The position numbers and the translations under genes are program-made. A stretch of DNA of 64,000 nt from the NCBI RefSeq assembly GCF_002954775.1, contig NZ_PJME01000051.1, forward strand, positions 1-64,000, written 5' to 3'. The DNA comes from Streptomyces geranii (lineage in GTDB: Bacteria > Actinomycetota > Actinomycetes > Streptomycetales > Streptomycetaceae). Position 1 is the first letter of the stretch. Each line of letters begins with the position of its first letter. Shown one piece after another: positions 42,987 through 51,729 of the stretch. The notes under the pieces are model-generated. The model was not told where the DNA came from. It was given only the letters and a program-made list of their open reading frames with translations, and did not search any database.

Positions 42987-44138
42987 CTACTTGGCGGCGA
43001 CGGCGGTGCGGACCTCGCCGAGGAGGTCGTACATCGTCTGGCCGGGGCAGTCGGTGGCGAGCCAGTCGCGGTGGCCGCTGATCGCGTTGACGTCCCTGGT
43101 GACGCCGTTGACCGGGTTCACATAGGTCAGCTTCGCCTGCGGGTCGAGGCCCTTGAAGCGGGCGATGACCTTGATCAGGCGGATCAGCGAGGCCTTGGCG
43201 GCGTCGGTGGGCGGCTGGGCGACGAGGTTGCCGAGCAGCGCGATGCCGAGGTTGCCGGAGTTGAAGCCGCCGGTGTGGAAGGCGGTGACGAGCTTGCCGT
43301 CGGCGTCGAAGGCCGGGACCGGGTCGTCGCCGGAGTAGCGGCCCTCGTAGACGACGCCCGCCTCGTCGATGAGGAAGTGGTAGCCGATGTCGCCCCAGTC
43401 GAGGGTGACCGCGTGGTACTCGTAGATGCCGCGCACGGTCGACGCCGGGTCGGGGTCGGCGTTCAGGGTGTCCGTGTGGTGGACGGTGACCGTCTGGAAC
43501 GGGTAGTACGCCTCGGGCGAGTTGACCTTGCCGTCCTTGTACCGCTTCGACTCGTCGGCGCCCCACGCGGGCCGCGACAGGTACCGCACCCCGCGTACCC
43601 GGGTCGGTTCGGTCGGCACGTGGAAGGTCTTGGCGGCGCCGCCGGTGGTGTCGATCGCCAGCGACCGCGCCCCGCTCGCGCTCGCGCCGTCGGGCAGCTT
43701 CAGCTCGTACGCGGTGGCGTCCCCCGCCGCCACCAGCGCCGTACCGCCGCCCTCGACGGTCGCGCAACCGCCGCTCAGCTCCTGCCACTTGCCGGGCGCG
43801 GAGTCGCCGTCCGCGAACCTGATCCCGGCGCCGTCCGCGGCACCGCTCCAGCGCACGCCGACGTACGAGATGGCGAAGGCGGCGCTCGTCTCTGCGGTGC
43901 CGGTGGCGGCCTCGGTACGGGTGGCCGGGAACTTCTGCGGCTCGGTACCGGCGGTGCCGGACGCGTCGCCCGTCGTGACGGACGCGCCGGAGTCGCCTCC
44001 GCTGCCGGCCGCGAAGACCACCGGGGTCAGCGCGCCGCCGACGGCGACGGCGCCCGCGGCGCCGATCACACCGCGCCGGGTGACGGGGACTTTCCTGCGA
44101 TGGGACGGTGACGAGGACGAGGGGGGAGGTACGGACAC
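42987..44138 (-). CDS. Tat-exported N-acetylmuramoyl-L-alanine amidase (amidase_2/PGRP)
   Basis: The protein has 383 residues from GTG 44138 (GGAAGG 7 nt upstream; a TTG 36 nt earlier is less likely). The twin-arginine signal is TRRGVIGAAGAVAVGGAL. After a linker domain the PGRP fold starts at about residue 185 (RPAWGADESKRY). Zinc ligands are in VTVHHTDT and GHRDWLATDCPG, with YHFLIDEAG. It cleaves the amide between MurNAc and the stem peptide. It is co-directional with ispE upstream, but a 226-nt gap suggests its own promoter. Confidence 0.93.
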   Translation of the reverse strand: MSVPPPSSSSPSHRRKVPVTRRGVIGAAGAVAVGGALTPVVFAAGSGGDSGASVTTGDASGTAGTEPQKFPATRTEAATGTAETSAAFAISYVGVRWSGAADGAGIRFADGDSAPGKWQELSGGCATVEGGGTALVAAGDATAYELKLPDGASASGARSLAIDTTGGAAKTFHVPTEPTRVRGVRYLSRPAWGADESKRYKDGKVNSPEAYYPFQTVTVHHTDTLNADPDPASTVRGIYEYHAVTLDWGDIGYHFLIDEAGVVYEGRYSGDDPVPAFDADGKLVTAFHTGGFNSGNLGIALLGNLVAQPPTDAAKASLIRLIKVIARFKGLDPQAKLTYVNPVNGVTRDVNAISGHRDWLATDCPGQTMYDLLGEVRTAVAAK

Positions 44139-44364
44139 GGAGATGCCTTCCGGAAGTGCTGGGGGAGTTGGCAACTCAAGGGGGACCCCACGCCGCGCGT
44201 ACTCGTGCGACCCGTGAGGGGAGTGCGACGGCGAGTGCTTGAAGTTGAAAAGACCCTACGCGTCACGTCCGCCCCACCCGCACCGCCCCGGGCCAAGGAA
44301 CAGTGAATTCCCTGTGGAGGTCGGAAATATGGGGTAACCCGAAAGTAACTCTATGTGCTCACCG

Positions 44365-45264
44365 TCACAGCACACTGGCGCCCGGCACCGGCCCGGCGGC
44401 CACCCGTACGGAACGACACGTCCCGGACGCCGCGAGCGCCTCGGCGACCTGCCGAGCGGCCCCCGCGTCCCGGGCGAGGAAGGCGGTCGTAGGCCCGGAA
44501 CCCGAGACCAGAGCCGTGAGTGCACCGGCCGCGCGACCGGCGGCGAGGGTGTCGGCGAGGGCCGGGAAGAGGGAGAGCGCGGCGGGCTGGAGGTCGTTGG
44601 AGACGCTGACGGCGAGGGCGTCCGGGTCCCCGGAGGCGAGCGCGTCGAGCAGCCCGGCCGAGGCCACAGGCGGCGGAACCTCACTGTCCGCGACCGCGAC
44701 GAGCCGGTCGAACTCCCGGAACACGGCGGGCGTGGACAGCCCGCGCTCGGCCATGGCGAACACCCAGTGGAAGTCACCACCGGTCTCCAGCACGGTCAGC
44801 TTCTCCCCCCGCCCGACCCCGAGCGCGGCACCCCCGACCAGACTGAAGGGCACATCGCTGCCCAACTCGGCGCAGATGTCGAGAAGTTCGACACGCGAGG
44901 CACCAATGCCCCACAACTCGTCGCAGGCGACGAGCGCCCCGGCACCGTCGGCACTCCCGCCCGCCATCCCCCCGGCGACGGGGATGTCCTTGGCGATGTG
45001 GATGTGCACATCGGGCGTACGTCCGTACCGCTCGGCGAGCGCGACGGCGGCCCGGGCAGCGAGATTCGTACCGTCGAGGGGCACTTGGGCGGCGTCCGGC
45101 CCCTCACAGGTGATCCGGAGCCCGGCGGCCGGGGTGACGGTGACCTCGTCGAAGAGCCCGACGGCGAGGAAGACGTTGGCGAGGTCGTGGAAGCCGTCGG
45201 GGCGGGCGGCACCGACGGCGAGCTGGACGTTGACCTTGGCGGGAACTCGTACGGTGACGCTCAC
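44365..45264 (-). CDS. ispE: 4-diphosphocytidyl-2-C-methyl-D-erythritol kinase
   Basis: IspE is the fourth step of the MEP isoprenoid pathway, feeding carrier lipids and menaquinone. The protein has 299 residues. The GHMP motifs are VPAKVNVQLAVG at the N-terminus, IPVAGGMAGGSADGAG and VSGSGPTTAFL. GTG 45264 overlaps the rsmA stop (GTGA), so the two are coupled. Confidence 0.96.
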   Translation of the reverse strand: MSVTVRVPAKVNVQLAVGAARPDGFHDLANVFLAVGLFDEVTVTPAAGLRITCEGPDAAQVPLDGTNLAARAAVALAERYGRTPDVHIHIAKDIPVAGGMAGGSADGAGALVACDELWGIGASRVELLDICAELGSDVPFSLVGGAALGVGRGEKLTVLETGGDFHWVFAMAERGLSTPAVFREFDRLVAVADSEVPPPVASAGLLDALASGDPDALAVSVSNDLQPAALSLFPALADTLAAGRAAGALTALVSGSGPTTAFLARDAGAARQVAEALAASGTCRSVRVAAGPVPGASVL

Positions 45265-46169
45265 AGCTGCCCGGACTCCCCGCTGACGTCGCTGTCGTCC
45301 TGCTCTTGAACCTTGTTCTCGGCGATACGGACGAAGTCCTCGACGCCGATGGACTCGCCGCGGGCCTGCGGGGAGACACCGGCGGCGACGAGGGCGGTCT
45401 CGGCGGCGGCGGCCGAACCTGCCCAGCCGGCGAGCGCGGCGCGCAGGGTCTTGCGCCGCTGGGCGAAGGCGGCGTCGACGACGGCGAACACGTCGAGCCG
45501 GGACGCGGTGGTCTTGAGCGGCTCGGCCCGCCGCACCAGCGAAACGAGCCCGCTGTCGACGTTGGGCGCGGGCCAGAAGACGTTGCGCCCGATGGACCCG
45601 GCCCGCTTGACCTCGGCGTACCAGTTGGCCTTGACGGAGGGCACGCCGTACACCTTGGACCCGGGAGGAGCGGCGAGCCGATCGGCGACCTCCGCCTGCA
45701 CCATGACGAGGGTCCGCTCAATGCTGGGGAAGGTCTCCAGCATGTGCAGCAGCACGGGCACGGCGACGTTGTACGGCAGATTGGCGACCAGGGCGGTGGG
45801 CGGGGGCCCCGGCAGCTCGGTGACGCGCATGGCGTCGGAGTGCACGAGGGAGAACCGGTCGGCGCGGGTGGGCATCCGTGCGGCGACGGTGGCGGGCAGC
45901 GCCCCCGCGAGCACGTCGTCGATCTCGACGGCGACGACCCGGTCGGCGGCCTCCAGCAGGGCAAGGGTGAGCGACCCGAGCCCCGGCCCGACCTCGACGA
46001 CGACGTCGTCGGGCCGCACATCGGCGGTGCGCACGATACGCCGGACGGTGTTGGCGTCGATCACGAAGTTCTGCCCGCGCTGCTTGGTGGGCCGAACACC
46101 GAGGACATCGGCCAGCTCACGGATGTCGGCGGGGCCGAAGAGGGCGTCGGGGGCGGGGCTGGTACTCAC
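45261..46169 (-). CDS. rsmA: 16S rRNA dimethyladenosine transferase (KsgA)
   Basis: RsmA dimethylates two adjacent adenosines near the 3' end of 16S rRNA. The protein has 302 residues. N-terminal GQNFVIDANTVRRIV is followed by SAM motif I VEVGPGLGSLT, motif VVAVEIDD and the catalytic NLPYNV. GTG 46169. In S. coelicolor the next upstream gene is rpfB (knowledge); here about 5.8 kb of accessory DNA intervenes. Confidence 0.96.
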   Translation of the reverse strand: MSTSPAPDALFGPADIRELADVLGVRPTKQRGQNFVIDANTVRRIVRTADVRPDDVVVEVGPGLGSLTLALLEAADRVVAVEIDDVLAGALPATVAARMPTRADRFSLVHSDAMRVTELPGPPPTALVANLPYNVAVPVLLHMLETFPSIERTLVMVQAEVADRLAAPPGSKVYGVPSVKANWYAEVKRAGSIGRNVFWPAPNVDSGLVSLVRRAEPLKTTASRLDVFAVVDAAFAQRRKTLRAALAGWAGSAAAAETALVAAGVSPQARGESIGVEDFVRIAENKVQEQDDSDVSGESGQL

Positions 46170-46400
46170 GGGTCAAGGGTACGGGGGGTGGGGGTGTGAG
46201 TTCGCGGCCGTTGTCAGTGGCGGCGCCTAGGGTGCTCGGCGTGGGGGTGTCCGGGGCCGGTCCCGGCCCTGTTCATTAATTCTGAGCAGGCGTTTTTATG
46301 CCGTGCTTACATTGATCGTCGGCGCGGGGAGGTGGACTTCGCCGTGCCGCGATTCCGGGTGTTCACGCATGCCTGTCCGGCGTGCGCCTGGCGCTTCTGA
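46170..46400. other. Intergenic border of the accessory insertion
   Basis: No complete gene is seen. It contains an A+T-rich patch, TTCATTAATTCTGAGC (about 46271-46286), then TTTTTATG. A frame stop at 46398 lies immediately before the open fragment of the toxin carrier. It probably holds the rsmA promoter on the minus strand and the scar of the insertion on the plus strand. Confidence 0.4.
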
Positions 46401-47234
46401 CCACGCCTGTTCCGCAGCTTCCGCAGCTTCCGCAACGACCTGGTCGTAGCCGACCGGCAGCCCGGCATGGGTCTGACGGCCGACAGTTACGACGGTTTCG
46501 ACAGCGCCGCCGCGGAGCAGCTGCGACAGGACCAGTGCCTGATGGCAGGGGTGCTACGGCTGGGCGGGCCGGGCATGTTCACCACCTCGCAGGACGCCAT
46601 CAACGCGACCCCGGACAAGCTGCACACGGCGGCGAACCGGGAGCGCTGGAACGGATACTCCGCTGGCCAAGGCGTTCGACCAGGACAAAGGGCTGCTACG
46701 CCAAGGACGCCCGTGACTCCGCCGACCAGGCGGCCCTGGACGCGTCGGCCGCCCGCCAGGCCTCGTCGGAGGCCGCGCGGGCGGCGAGGGACGCCCGCAC
46801 GGCGGCCGACAGCGCCGAGAAGGCCGCGAACGCGCAGCAGATCGAGACCGGGACCGTCGTCGACCAGGACGGTGCCATCGGCAACATGTTCTTTGTCGTC
46901 GACCGTCTTGAGCCGATCGGCGAACCGGAGGTCGTGGAGAAAACCGACAGCTGCGACAACTGGATCGACCAGCTCTTCTACAAGGGCGACTGCACGATCA
47001 CCACGGAGATCCGGTTCAAGGCGATCCTCGACCTGCACATGTGCACGGCGGAGGAGCTGAACCCTTCCCAGTACACGTGCCCGTCCGACGCGACGGTCTA
47101 TCTGGGCGAGCACCCGACGAAGGAGCTGTCCGAGGAGGTCACGCACACGATCACGATCGCCGAGTACCAGGCGAACATCGACCCGGTCGACATCGTCTTC
47201 GGGGGACGAAGTCATCGCCGGTATCGGCACAGCA
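46401..47234 (+). pseudogene. Frameshifted carrier part of a large polymorphic toxin
   Basis: Homology-like text is spread over three frames. Frame of 46467: GLTADSYDGFDSAAAEQLRQDQCLMAG up to RERW (about 46650). Next frame: DTPLAKAFDQDKG (46654 to about 46695). Next frame: YAKDARDSADQAALDASAARQASS through NIDPVDIVFG (to about 47204). The reading then returns to the first frame as GDEVIAGIGTAVARELG if one G is removed from the GGGGG run near 47203. Each step is a +1 shift. The Ala-rich coiled coil and the CTAEELNPSQYTCPSD region match large streptomycete secreted proteins ending in toxin domains. The N-terminus is missing (stop at 46398). Confidence 0.7.
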
Positions 47235-47744
47235 GTGGCCAGGGAACTCGGCGAGGCATGCAAGAAGATCCCCCGCACTGCATCCCTCACGACCCGTTCT
47301 GCAAGCGCTGTGCCAGAATGCTGGGTCGAACTGGGCGGGCCTGGTAGGTGGGTTGCAGAAAGGGAGTCGATGAAATCTACCGACCCTGAGTTCATCTACC
47401 AGCAGACGGTGACGGACGGTGTTCCACTTGGCTTCGTGTACAAGGTCTCCGCACCTTCCCAAGCGAGTGGCTTCGTCAAGTTCGACGGCTACAAGAACGG
47501 CACTCTCATCGATGCCAAATACCTGCACTATCCCGACAGCTTCATCGAGCAGAGCACGGGCAAGCTCAGGTTTCCCACAAAGGAGACAGGTACGATGAAG
47601 AAGCAGGTCGAAGCAGCGAACGGTGTGCCCGTCGTCTGGTACGTGGACAACGAAAGAACGGCAATCGCTTTGCGGCACTGGGCGGTTGACAACAACGTCA
47701 AGGGTATCGAGATCACGTTCAGGCCCGTCCCTGTTACCGGGTGA
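47235..47744 (+). CDS. Tox-REase-5-like toxin domain (C-terminal tip of the broken toxin gene)
   Basis: The open frame encodes 169 residues; the first GTG is at 47235 and ATG 47370 (MKSTDPEF) is a further internal start. The core, VKFDGYKNGTLIDAKY then MKKQVEAANGVPVVWYVDN and IALRHWAVDNNVKGIEITF, matches the restriction-endonuclease-fold toxin type 5, with D...DAK and the Q-AA-G-PV-W helix. It is in frame with nothing intact upstream, so export is lost. It may be a silent reservoir, or may be made from the internal start. The likely immunity gene follows 69 nt later. Codons are less G/C-biased than in the flanking core genes. Confidence 0.72.
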   Translation: MARELGEACKKIPRTASLTTRSASAVPECWVELGGPGRWVAERESMKSTDPEFIYQQTVTDGVPLGFVYKVSAPSQASGFVKFDGYKNGTLIDAKYLHYPDSFIEQSTGKLRFPTKETGTMKKQVEAANGVPVVWYVDNERTAIALRHWAVDNNVKGIEITFRPVPVTG

Positions 47745-47813
47745 ACACCGGTGTCCCCAGCTCCCCTCGGAGTCGGGATACACCAGGCATCGTTACTTCC
47801 AGAAGGGAATACA

Positions 47814-48209
47814 GTGAGTTACGGCCTGGCGATGTACAAGTTCGTTGATGGAGAGATCACCCCGCCGGACATGGACGTCGTGCGGGCGATTGTCGCTCCT
47901 TACGATGCCGCACCCGAAAAGGCGGCGAACGCCTTGGATTTCTGGATCCGTGCCGCAGACGGCGGCGAGGCCGAACTGTCCGTTGCCGACAACGTCATCG
48001 GAGTCGACCGTCCAGCGCTGGGCGAGATCCGCGGCATCATCGCTGAACTCGCGAACCGACTTGGCGCGGGCATTCTCACTCCTCGCGGAACGTTCCTGTT
48101 TCGCGAGGACAGCCGAGCCCACCTTCCTGAGGGGCTGGGGGACGACGCCATTTTCGTCCCCGAGATCACCCGCGAAACGCTTGAGGCAGTCGAAGCCGGT
48201 ACCGCATAG
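47814..48209 (+). CDS. Probable immunity protein for the Tox-REase-5-like toxin
   Basis: The protein has 131 residues from GTG 47814 (AAGGGA 6 nt upstream). It is acidic, with no membrane segment; the sequence begins MSYGLAMYKFVDGEI and contains DNVIGVDRPALGEIRGIIAELANRLGAG. The family is not recognised. It is assigned as immunity from position directly downstream of the toxin tip and from size and acidity (inference). Confidence 0.6.
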   Translation: MSYGLAMYKFVDGEITPPDMDVVRAIVAPYDAAPEKAANALDFWIRAADGGEAELSVADNVIGVDRPALGEIRGIIAELANRLGAGILTPRGTFLFREDSRAHLPEGLGDDAIFVPEITRETLEAVEAGTA

Positions 48210-48372
48210 CCGACCGAACGACTCCCCGCGCGTGACTGGGGCCCGCACTCTTCGCCCTGTGATGAGTACGGGCCCCATTGCCGGCTCACCGAGAACAGTG
48301 CTGTCCGACCTGCCGTCCGGCGCACGCCGACCAACGGGGAGCCGGTGCCGTGATCAAGAGAGGGCTTCGGGC

Positions 48373-48780
48373 ATGACCGATTTCATCCGTACCGGGAGGC
48401 TGTTCCGAGTGGTCGGGTTCAACCCGTCCCACCGGCAGCTCTTCCTGCAGAGCCAGGCGACGCTGATCGACGGGACCTCGACCCACATCGATGTGCATAT
48501 CGGTCACGTAAGGCTGATGCTCCTGCAACCCTACTACCGCAATGGCCTGCACATCAGGCGTGCCAGTCCCGAGCAGTTCGCGGTGTTGACCGAGCGGCAC
48601 GGGCTGAAACCCGACGACGCGGCGTACACATGGATGCTGGACCCTGACAGCGACAGCTTCGTCGTAGGAGGCGTCCCGGACTGGCGCGAGGCGGAGTACG
48701 CGCTGATGGGCGGCAGGGAGTCGCTGTTCGACGGGCCCTGGCCGGAGGACTTCCCGATGGAATCGGGAATCCTCTTCTGA
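48373..48780 (+). CDS. Hypothetical protein in accessory region
   Basis: The protein has 135 residues from ATG 48373 (GAGAGGG about 9 nt upstream). There is no signal peptide or membrane segment. Features include LFRVVGFNPSHRQLFLQSQ near the N-terminus and a Trp/Glu/Pro-rich end (FDGPWPEDFPMESGILF). It is not recognised. It lies in a row of small genes after the toxin tip and is followed by a strong terminator, so it may be a second immunity-type gene. Confidence 0.6.
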   Translation: MTDFIRTGRLFRVVGFNPSHRQLFLQSQATLIDGTSTHIDVHIGHVRLMLLQPYYRNGLHIRRASPEQFAVLTERHGLKPDDAAYTWMLDPDSDSFVVGGVPDWREAEYALMGGRESLFDGPWPEDFPMESGILF

Positions 48781-48800
48781 CGCCTCGGCGTTACGGACAC

Positions 48801-48847
48801 ACAAGGTGAGGGCGGCACCCGTATCTCGGGGGCCGCCCTCACCTTGT
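48801..48847 (+). terminator. Strong terminator closing the toxin/immunity gene row
   Basis: A perfect 16-bp inverted repeat, ACAAGGTGAGGGCGGC and its complement, with a 15-nt loop begins 21 nt after the preceding stop. Confidence 0.88.
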
Positions 48848-49208
48848 CGCTTCTGGTGCGGCACCGAACGCGACTCGAACCCGAGGCAGACAGTTCTGCT
48901 GACCTGTCGGCCGCCACCAGCCGCCGCCTGCCCGCCTGCCTGCCCCTGCGGGGAGACCGCGACAGCGCACCGATCCGGCCGGGTGGTCTACATCGAGCCC
49001 GACGCCGAGACAGCTTCGGCACTGTTCGGAATGGTGTCTGACCTGCCACCCGCACTGATACCGACGTTCGTTCCGCAGGGACGAGAGGGCCCACGACCGA
49101 AGAGGCTCCGAGCGGGACGGAGTGTGCATCGCTGAACTCCGGCAAGGCTCTCTCAAGAGATCGCGATCACGCCGGAACCGGAGCCGGGGCTGGGCTAGAA
49201 AGACCGGT
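48848..49208. other. Intergenic region, no supported gene
   Basis: These 361 nt contain an open frame on each strand without domain or ribosome-binding site. The phrase GGGTTCGAGTC on the minus strand looks like a tRNA T-loop, but no cloverleaf can be built around it. Confidence 0.45.
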
Positions 49209-49598
49209 ATGGAACTCACCCAGATACGCCTGCTGGTCTCCGACTTCCCAGCTGTCTACCGCTTCTACCGCGACGTACTCGGGCTCAAGCCACAGTTCGA
49301 GGCCGAGAACGGCCCGTACGCCAAGCTCAGCCCCGACACCGGGCCCGCCGCGATCGCGCTGCAGGACCGGTCGCAGATGGCCGGCGTGCTGGAGCAACTG
49401 GGTACGGAGCCGGAGGGACACCGCAGCCTGGTGGTGCTCCGGGTGGCCGACCTGGACGCCGCCCACGCCGAACTCACCGCTCGCGGGGCGGACTTCACCC
49501 GGGCGCCGGGCCCGATGGGCGACCGGATGCGGGTCGCCCACCTGGAGGACCCGGAAGGGAACCTGATCGAACTCCAGGAGTGGCTGGCGCCGCGATGA
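49209..49598 (+). CDS. VOC-family (glyoxalase/bleomycin-resistance fold) protein
   Basis: The protein has 129 residues. It shows the paired beta-alpha-beta-beta-beta VOC pattern: LVSDFPAVYRFYRDVLGL, VLRVADLDAAHAELTARGADF, and LEDPEGNLIELQEW with the metal-ligand Glu. The substrate is not predictable. ATG 49209. A decayed second copy of the part around ENGPYAKLSP lies 2 kb downstream (51278). Confidence 0.88.
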   Translation: MELTQIRLLVSDFPAVYRFYRDVLGLKPQFEAENGPYAKLSPDTGPAAIALQDRSQMAGVLEQLGTEPEGHRSLVVLRVADLDAAHAELTARGADFTRAPGPMGDRMRVAHLEDPEGNLIELQEWLAPR

Positions 49599-49913
49599 GC
49601 TGCGGTACTCATTCCTTGCCTGCTCGGCAACCGGCCGCGCGTCTCGGTCCGTTGTGGCCCGTGCGCTACCGGGACGAGCGGCACCGGACGGCGAAGGTCC
49701 GCTGCGTTCGGAGGGGTTCGGGGGCTTCTGGGCCGATGGTCCGGCCGCCGGGCTGAGCTTGCCCCAGGGGCTCGTCGCCGACCTGTACACGTGGGCGAAG
49801 TCGGGCCCGGCCGGAAGGTGATGTACAAGGGGCTTGCCAATGGGGGCCTCACCGCGTTGGCGTCGATCACCTGGCGAGGGGAACGGCGGCTTCAGCGGGC
49901 GCGGCGCACGCGG
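49599..49913 (+). other. Probable gene remnant, no intact gene
   Basis: One frame reads plausibly, GEGPLRSEGFGGFWADGP then LSLPQGLVADLYTWAKSGPAGR and stop (49690-49821). It has no proper start and no family I recognise. A 53-codon frame opening at the ATGA overlap with the VOC stop (49595) looks like a shadow. Confidence 0.35.
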
Positions 49914-50457
49914 CTACTCCGGGAGTTCGAGCATCGGTTCGCCGCAGGACTGGCATTCGGCGTACACGTCGAGGTCGTTGAGGATCTCGGCGTACTCGGG
50001 GTGCCCCTTGAGTGCCGCCGTCGCGGCGAGCAGATAGCGGGTCGTGATCTGGTCGTGTTCCGCCGTGACCAGCGTGTCCGCCAGGAGGGTCAGGGCCTCG
50101 GGGAGGGCGTGGCGGTAGGCGTCCGCGATGTCGTCGGGCAGGTCGGTCGGGACGTCTCCCAGGTCACCGGAGCAGATGGCCACGAGACCGACGACGTACA
50201 GGTATTCGTCGCGGTCGGCGGCAGGCAGGCCGCGCGCGATGGCGACCAGATGCGGCACCGAGGCGTAGGCAGCGGGCCAGGCGGTGCCCTCGGAACACAG
50301 GTACGGCCACAGGTCGTTGAACCGGGCACGGGAGGTGGGCTGGTCCACCAGGTGCCTCAACTCGTCCGGCACGTAAGGGGCGTCCTCCGCCCCCTTCCCC
50401 CCGGACCAGCCCTCGGTGGTCGAGGGCGGGCCAGCGCGGGTCGTCCAGAGAGATCAT
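49914..50457 (-). pseudogene. Hypothetical protein gene with a single-base frameshift near its 5' end
   Basis: From ATG 50457 the frame reads MISLDDPRWPALDHRG and then turns to nonsense. Removing one base from the CCC at 50410-50412 restores W-S-G-G-K-G-A-E-D-A-P-Y-V into PDELRHLVDQ and the rest. The remaining frame (GTG 50372 to 49914, 152 residues) continues as FNDLWPYLCSEGTAWPAAYASVPHLVAIARGLP and ends with a CxxC (CQSCGEPMLELPE). It is an all-helical, acidic protein of unknown role. A shortened product starting at GTG 50372 remains possible. Confidence 0.6.
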
Positions 50458-50491
50458 GGGCGAGAGTGTAGGCGGGGGCCGAGTGCCGGGG

Positions 50492-50518
50492 TGGAAGGGG
50501 TGGAAGGGGTGCAAGGGG
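50492..50518. repeat. Three 9-bp tandem units
   Basis: TGGAAGGGG occurs twice and TGCAAGGGG once in direct succession in the 5' region of the frameshifted gene. Confidence 0.6.
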
Positions 50519-50646
50519 TGTGCGCGAAGGCGGGCGGCACGAAGTGGGCTCTGGTCCACTGCTTGTGGAGGGCTCGCAGGCAGTGATGTCAGAGGCGCGT
50601 GGTGAGATGACCCCGCTCTGTCAGCCGCCTCGTGGGAGATGTTCCG

Positions 50647-50922
50647 ATGCCGGTGTACCCGTCCCTGACCCGGGCTCTGGCGGAGGCGTTGGTCGACGTC
50701 CTCTGGTTCGTCGAGGGCTGCGAGGACGAGCGGATGGACCCGGATGACGCGGTCAAGGTCTTGGAAGGTGTCGCCCATCTGGTGACCCAGCTGTCGAGTG
50801 ATCAGCGGAGCGAGTTCATCGGCCTCCTCGGTTCGATGGCCGCGAAGGAGGCCGATCCTTCGCGCCGTGCGTTCCTGGAGGGCTTCCCTGAAGGTTTCGG
50901 ACTCGTCGAGGAAGGCTCCTGA
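50647..50922 (+). CDS. Small acidic hypothetical protein
   Basis: The protein has 91 residues, strongly acidic and helical: LTRALAEALVDVLWFVEGCEDERMDPDDAVKVLEG, then AHLVTQLSSDQRSEFIGLLGSM and FLEGFPEGFGLVEE. Size, charge and placement among toxin/immunity relics suggest an orphan immunity protein (inference). GGGAG lies about 9 nt before ATG 50647. Confidence 0.68.
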   Translation: MPVYPSLTRALAEALVDVLWFVEGCEDERMDPDDAVKVLEGVAHLVTQLSSDQRSEFIGLLGSMAAKEADPSRRAFLEGFPEGFGLVEEGS

Positions 50923-51063
50923 CCCGGGTTCCACGCAGAGAACAGCACGCGCTTGCTCGTACGCGTCCGGGGCCCAGCCGGACGTCGGCTGGTACTCCCC
51001 TGGGCTCTGCACCGGTCCGGCGTTCTCGGCGAACAAGTGACGACACACGAGAAGCCGCCGACG

Positions 51064-51234
51064 ATGAATGGGACGTGCCGCTCAGCCGAATCAGGATCGC
51101 GCACGGTGAAGATCACCAGGACCGACATCGGCGCGATGGGCGGCCTGTCCGTGGTCGTCACCTGGGAGGAGGGCGGCGCGGACCGATTCCGAGCGGGTGA
51201 TGAGCTGCCGGTGAGCGACCCGGACTCCACCTGA
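51064..51234 (+). CDS. Very small hypothetical protein (doubtful)
   Basis: The frame has 56 codons from ATG 51064, or 42 from GTG 51106 (MKITRTDIGAMGGLSVVV). The stretch VVVTWEEGGADRFRAGDEL reads like a beta-rich small protein, but there is no family or good ribosome-binding site. Confidence 0.3.
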   Translation: MNGTCRSAESGSRTVKITRTDIGAMGGLSVVVTWEEGGADRFRAGDELPVSDPDST

Positions 51235-51277
51235 CCTGCGCGACCTGACGGACACGACGAGGGCGACGAAGGCAAAG

Positions 51278-51397
51278 ACCGAGGCGGGGAACGGCCCGTA
51301 CGCCAACCTCAGCCCCGGCAGCGGCAGCGGGGTCTGTCTGCTGCCGGACCTGCGTCGCGTTGCCAACCTGCTTGAGTGCACGCCGAGTTGGCGGAGG
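51278..51397 (+). pseudogene. Decayed fragment of a VOC-family gene
   Basis: The frame reads TEAGNGPYANLSPGSGSG then LPDLRRVANLLE. This aligns with residues about 34-67 of the VOC gene at 49209 (EAENGPYAKLSPDTGPAA ... LQDRSQMAGVLEQL). The nucleotide match is strongest over ACGGCCCGTACGCCAA. Only this internal piece survives. Confidence 0.7.
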
Positions 51398-51471
51398 CTG
51401 GGTGCGGGACGAGGCGAGGCTCCTGGTTGGATGGGTCGGCGACAAGTACAGGCGGACGAAGGACGGATCTC

Positions 51472-51729
51472 ATGGGAACGACACAGGGCCCGCCGGTCGG
51501 GCACGAGGACATCCACGTCCCTGCGGGACGGACCAGGTGGTGGGTGGTCGCCCTCATCCTGGGTCTGCCGGCACTTCTCATCACTGGCTTCCTCGCCATG
51601 GTCGCGATCTGGGTACTGACCGACGACTCGTCCGAGGCCGAGCAGCGACCTCCCCACGCTCTTCAGGTGAGCGTGGGAGCCGCTTCGGCGGGAAGCACTC
51701 CTACGTTGTCCCAGACATCGACGATGTGA
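51472..51729 (+). CDS. Small single-pass membrane protein
   Basis: The protein has 85 residues. A short cytoplasmic head (HEDIHVPAGRTRWW) is followed by one membrane helix (about 23-50, VVALILGLPALLITGFLAMVAIW) and a Ser/Thr/Pro tail. The head is typical of actinobacterial membrane proteins with an external domain, so the gene may be truncated. AAGGAC precedes ATG 51472. Confidence 0.6.
   Translation: MGTTQGPPVGHEDIHVPAGRTRWWVVALILGLPALLITGFLAMVAIWVLTDDSSEAEQRPPHALQVSVGAASAGSTPTLSQTSTM

Noticed and set aside
48848..48910. tRNA-like T-loop phrase GGGTTCGAGTC on the minus strand, possible tRNA remnant or attachment site
   Set aside because: The T-stem pairs poorly, no acceptor or anticodon arm can be formed, and no integrase or second copy was found nearby.
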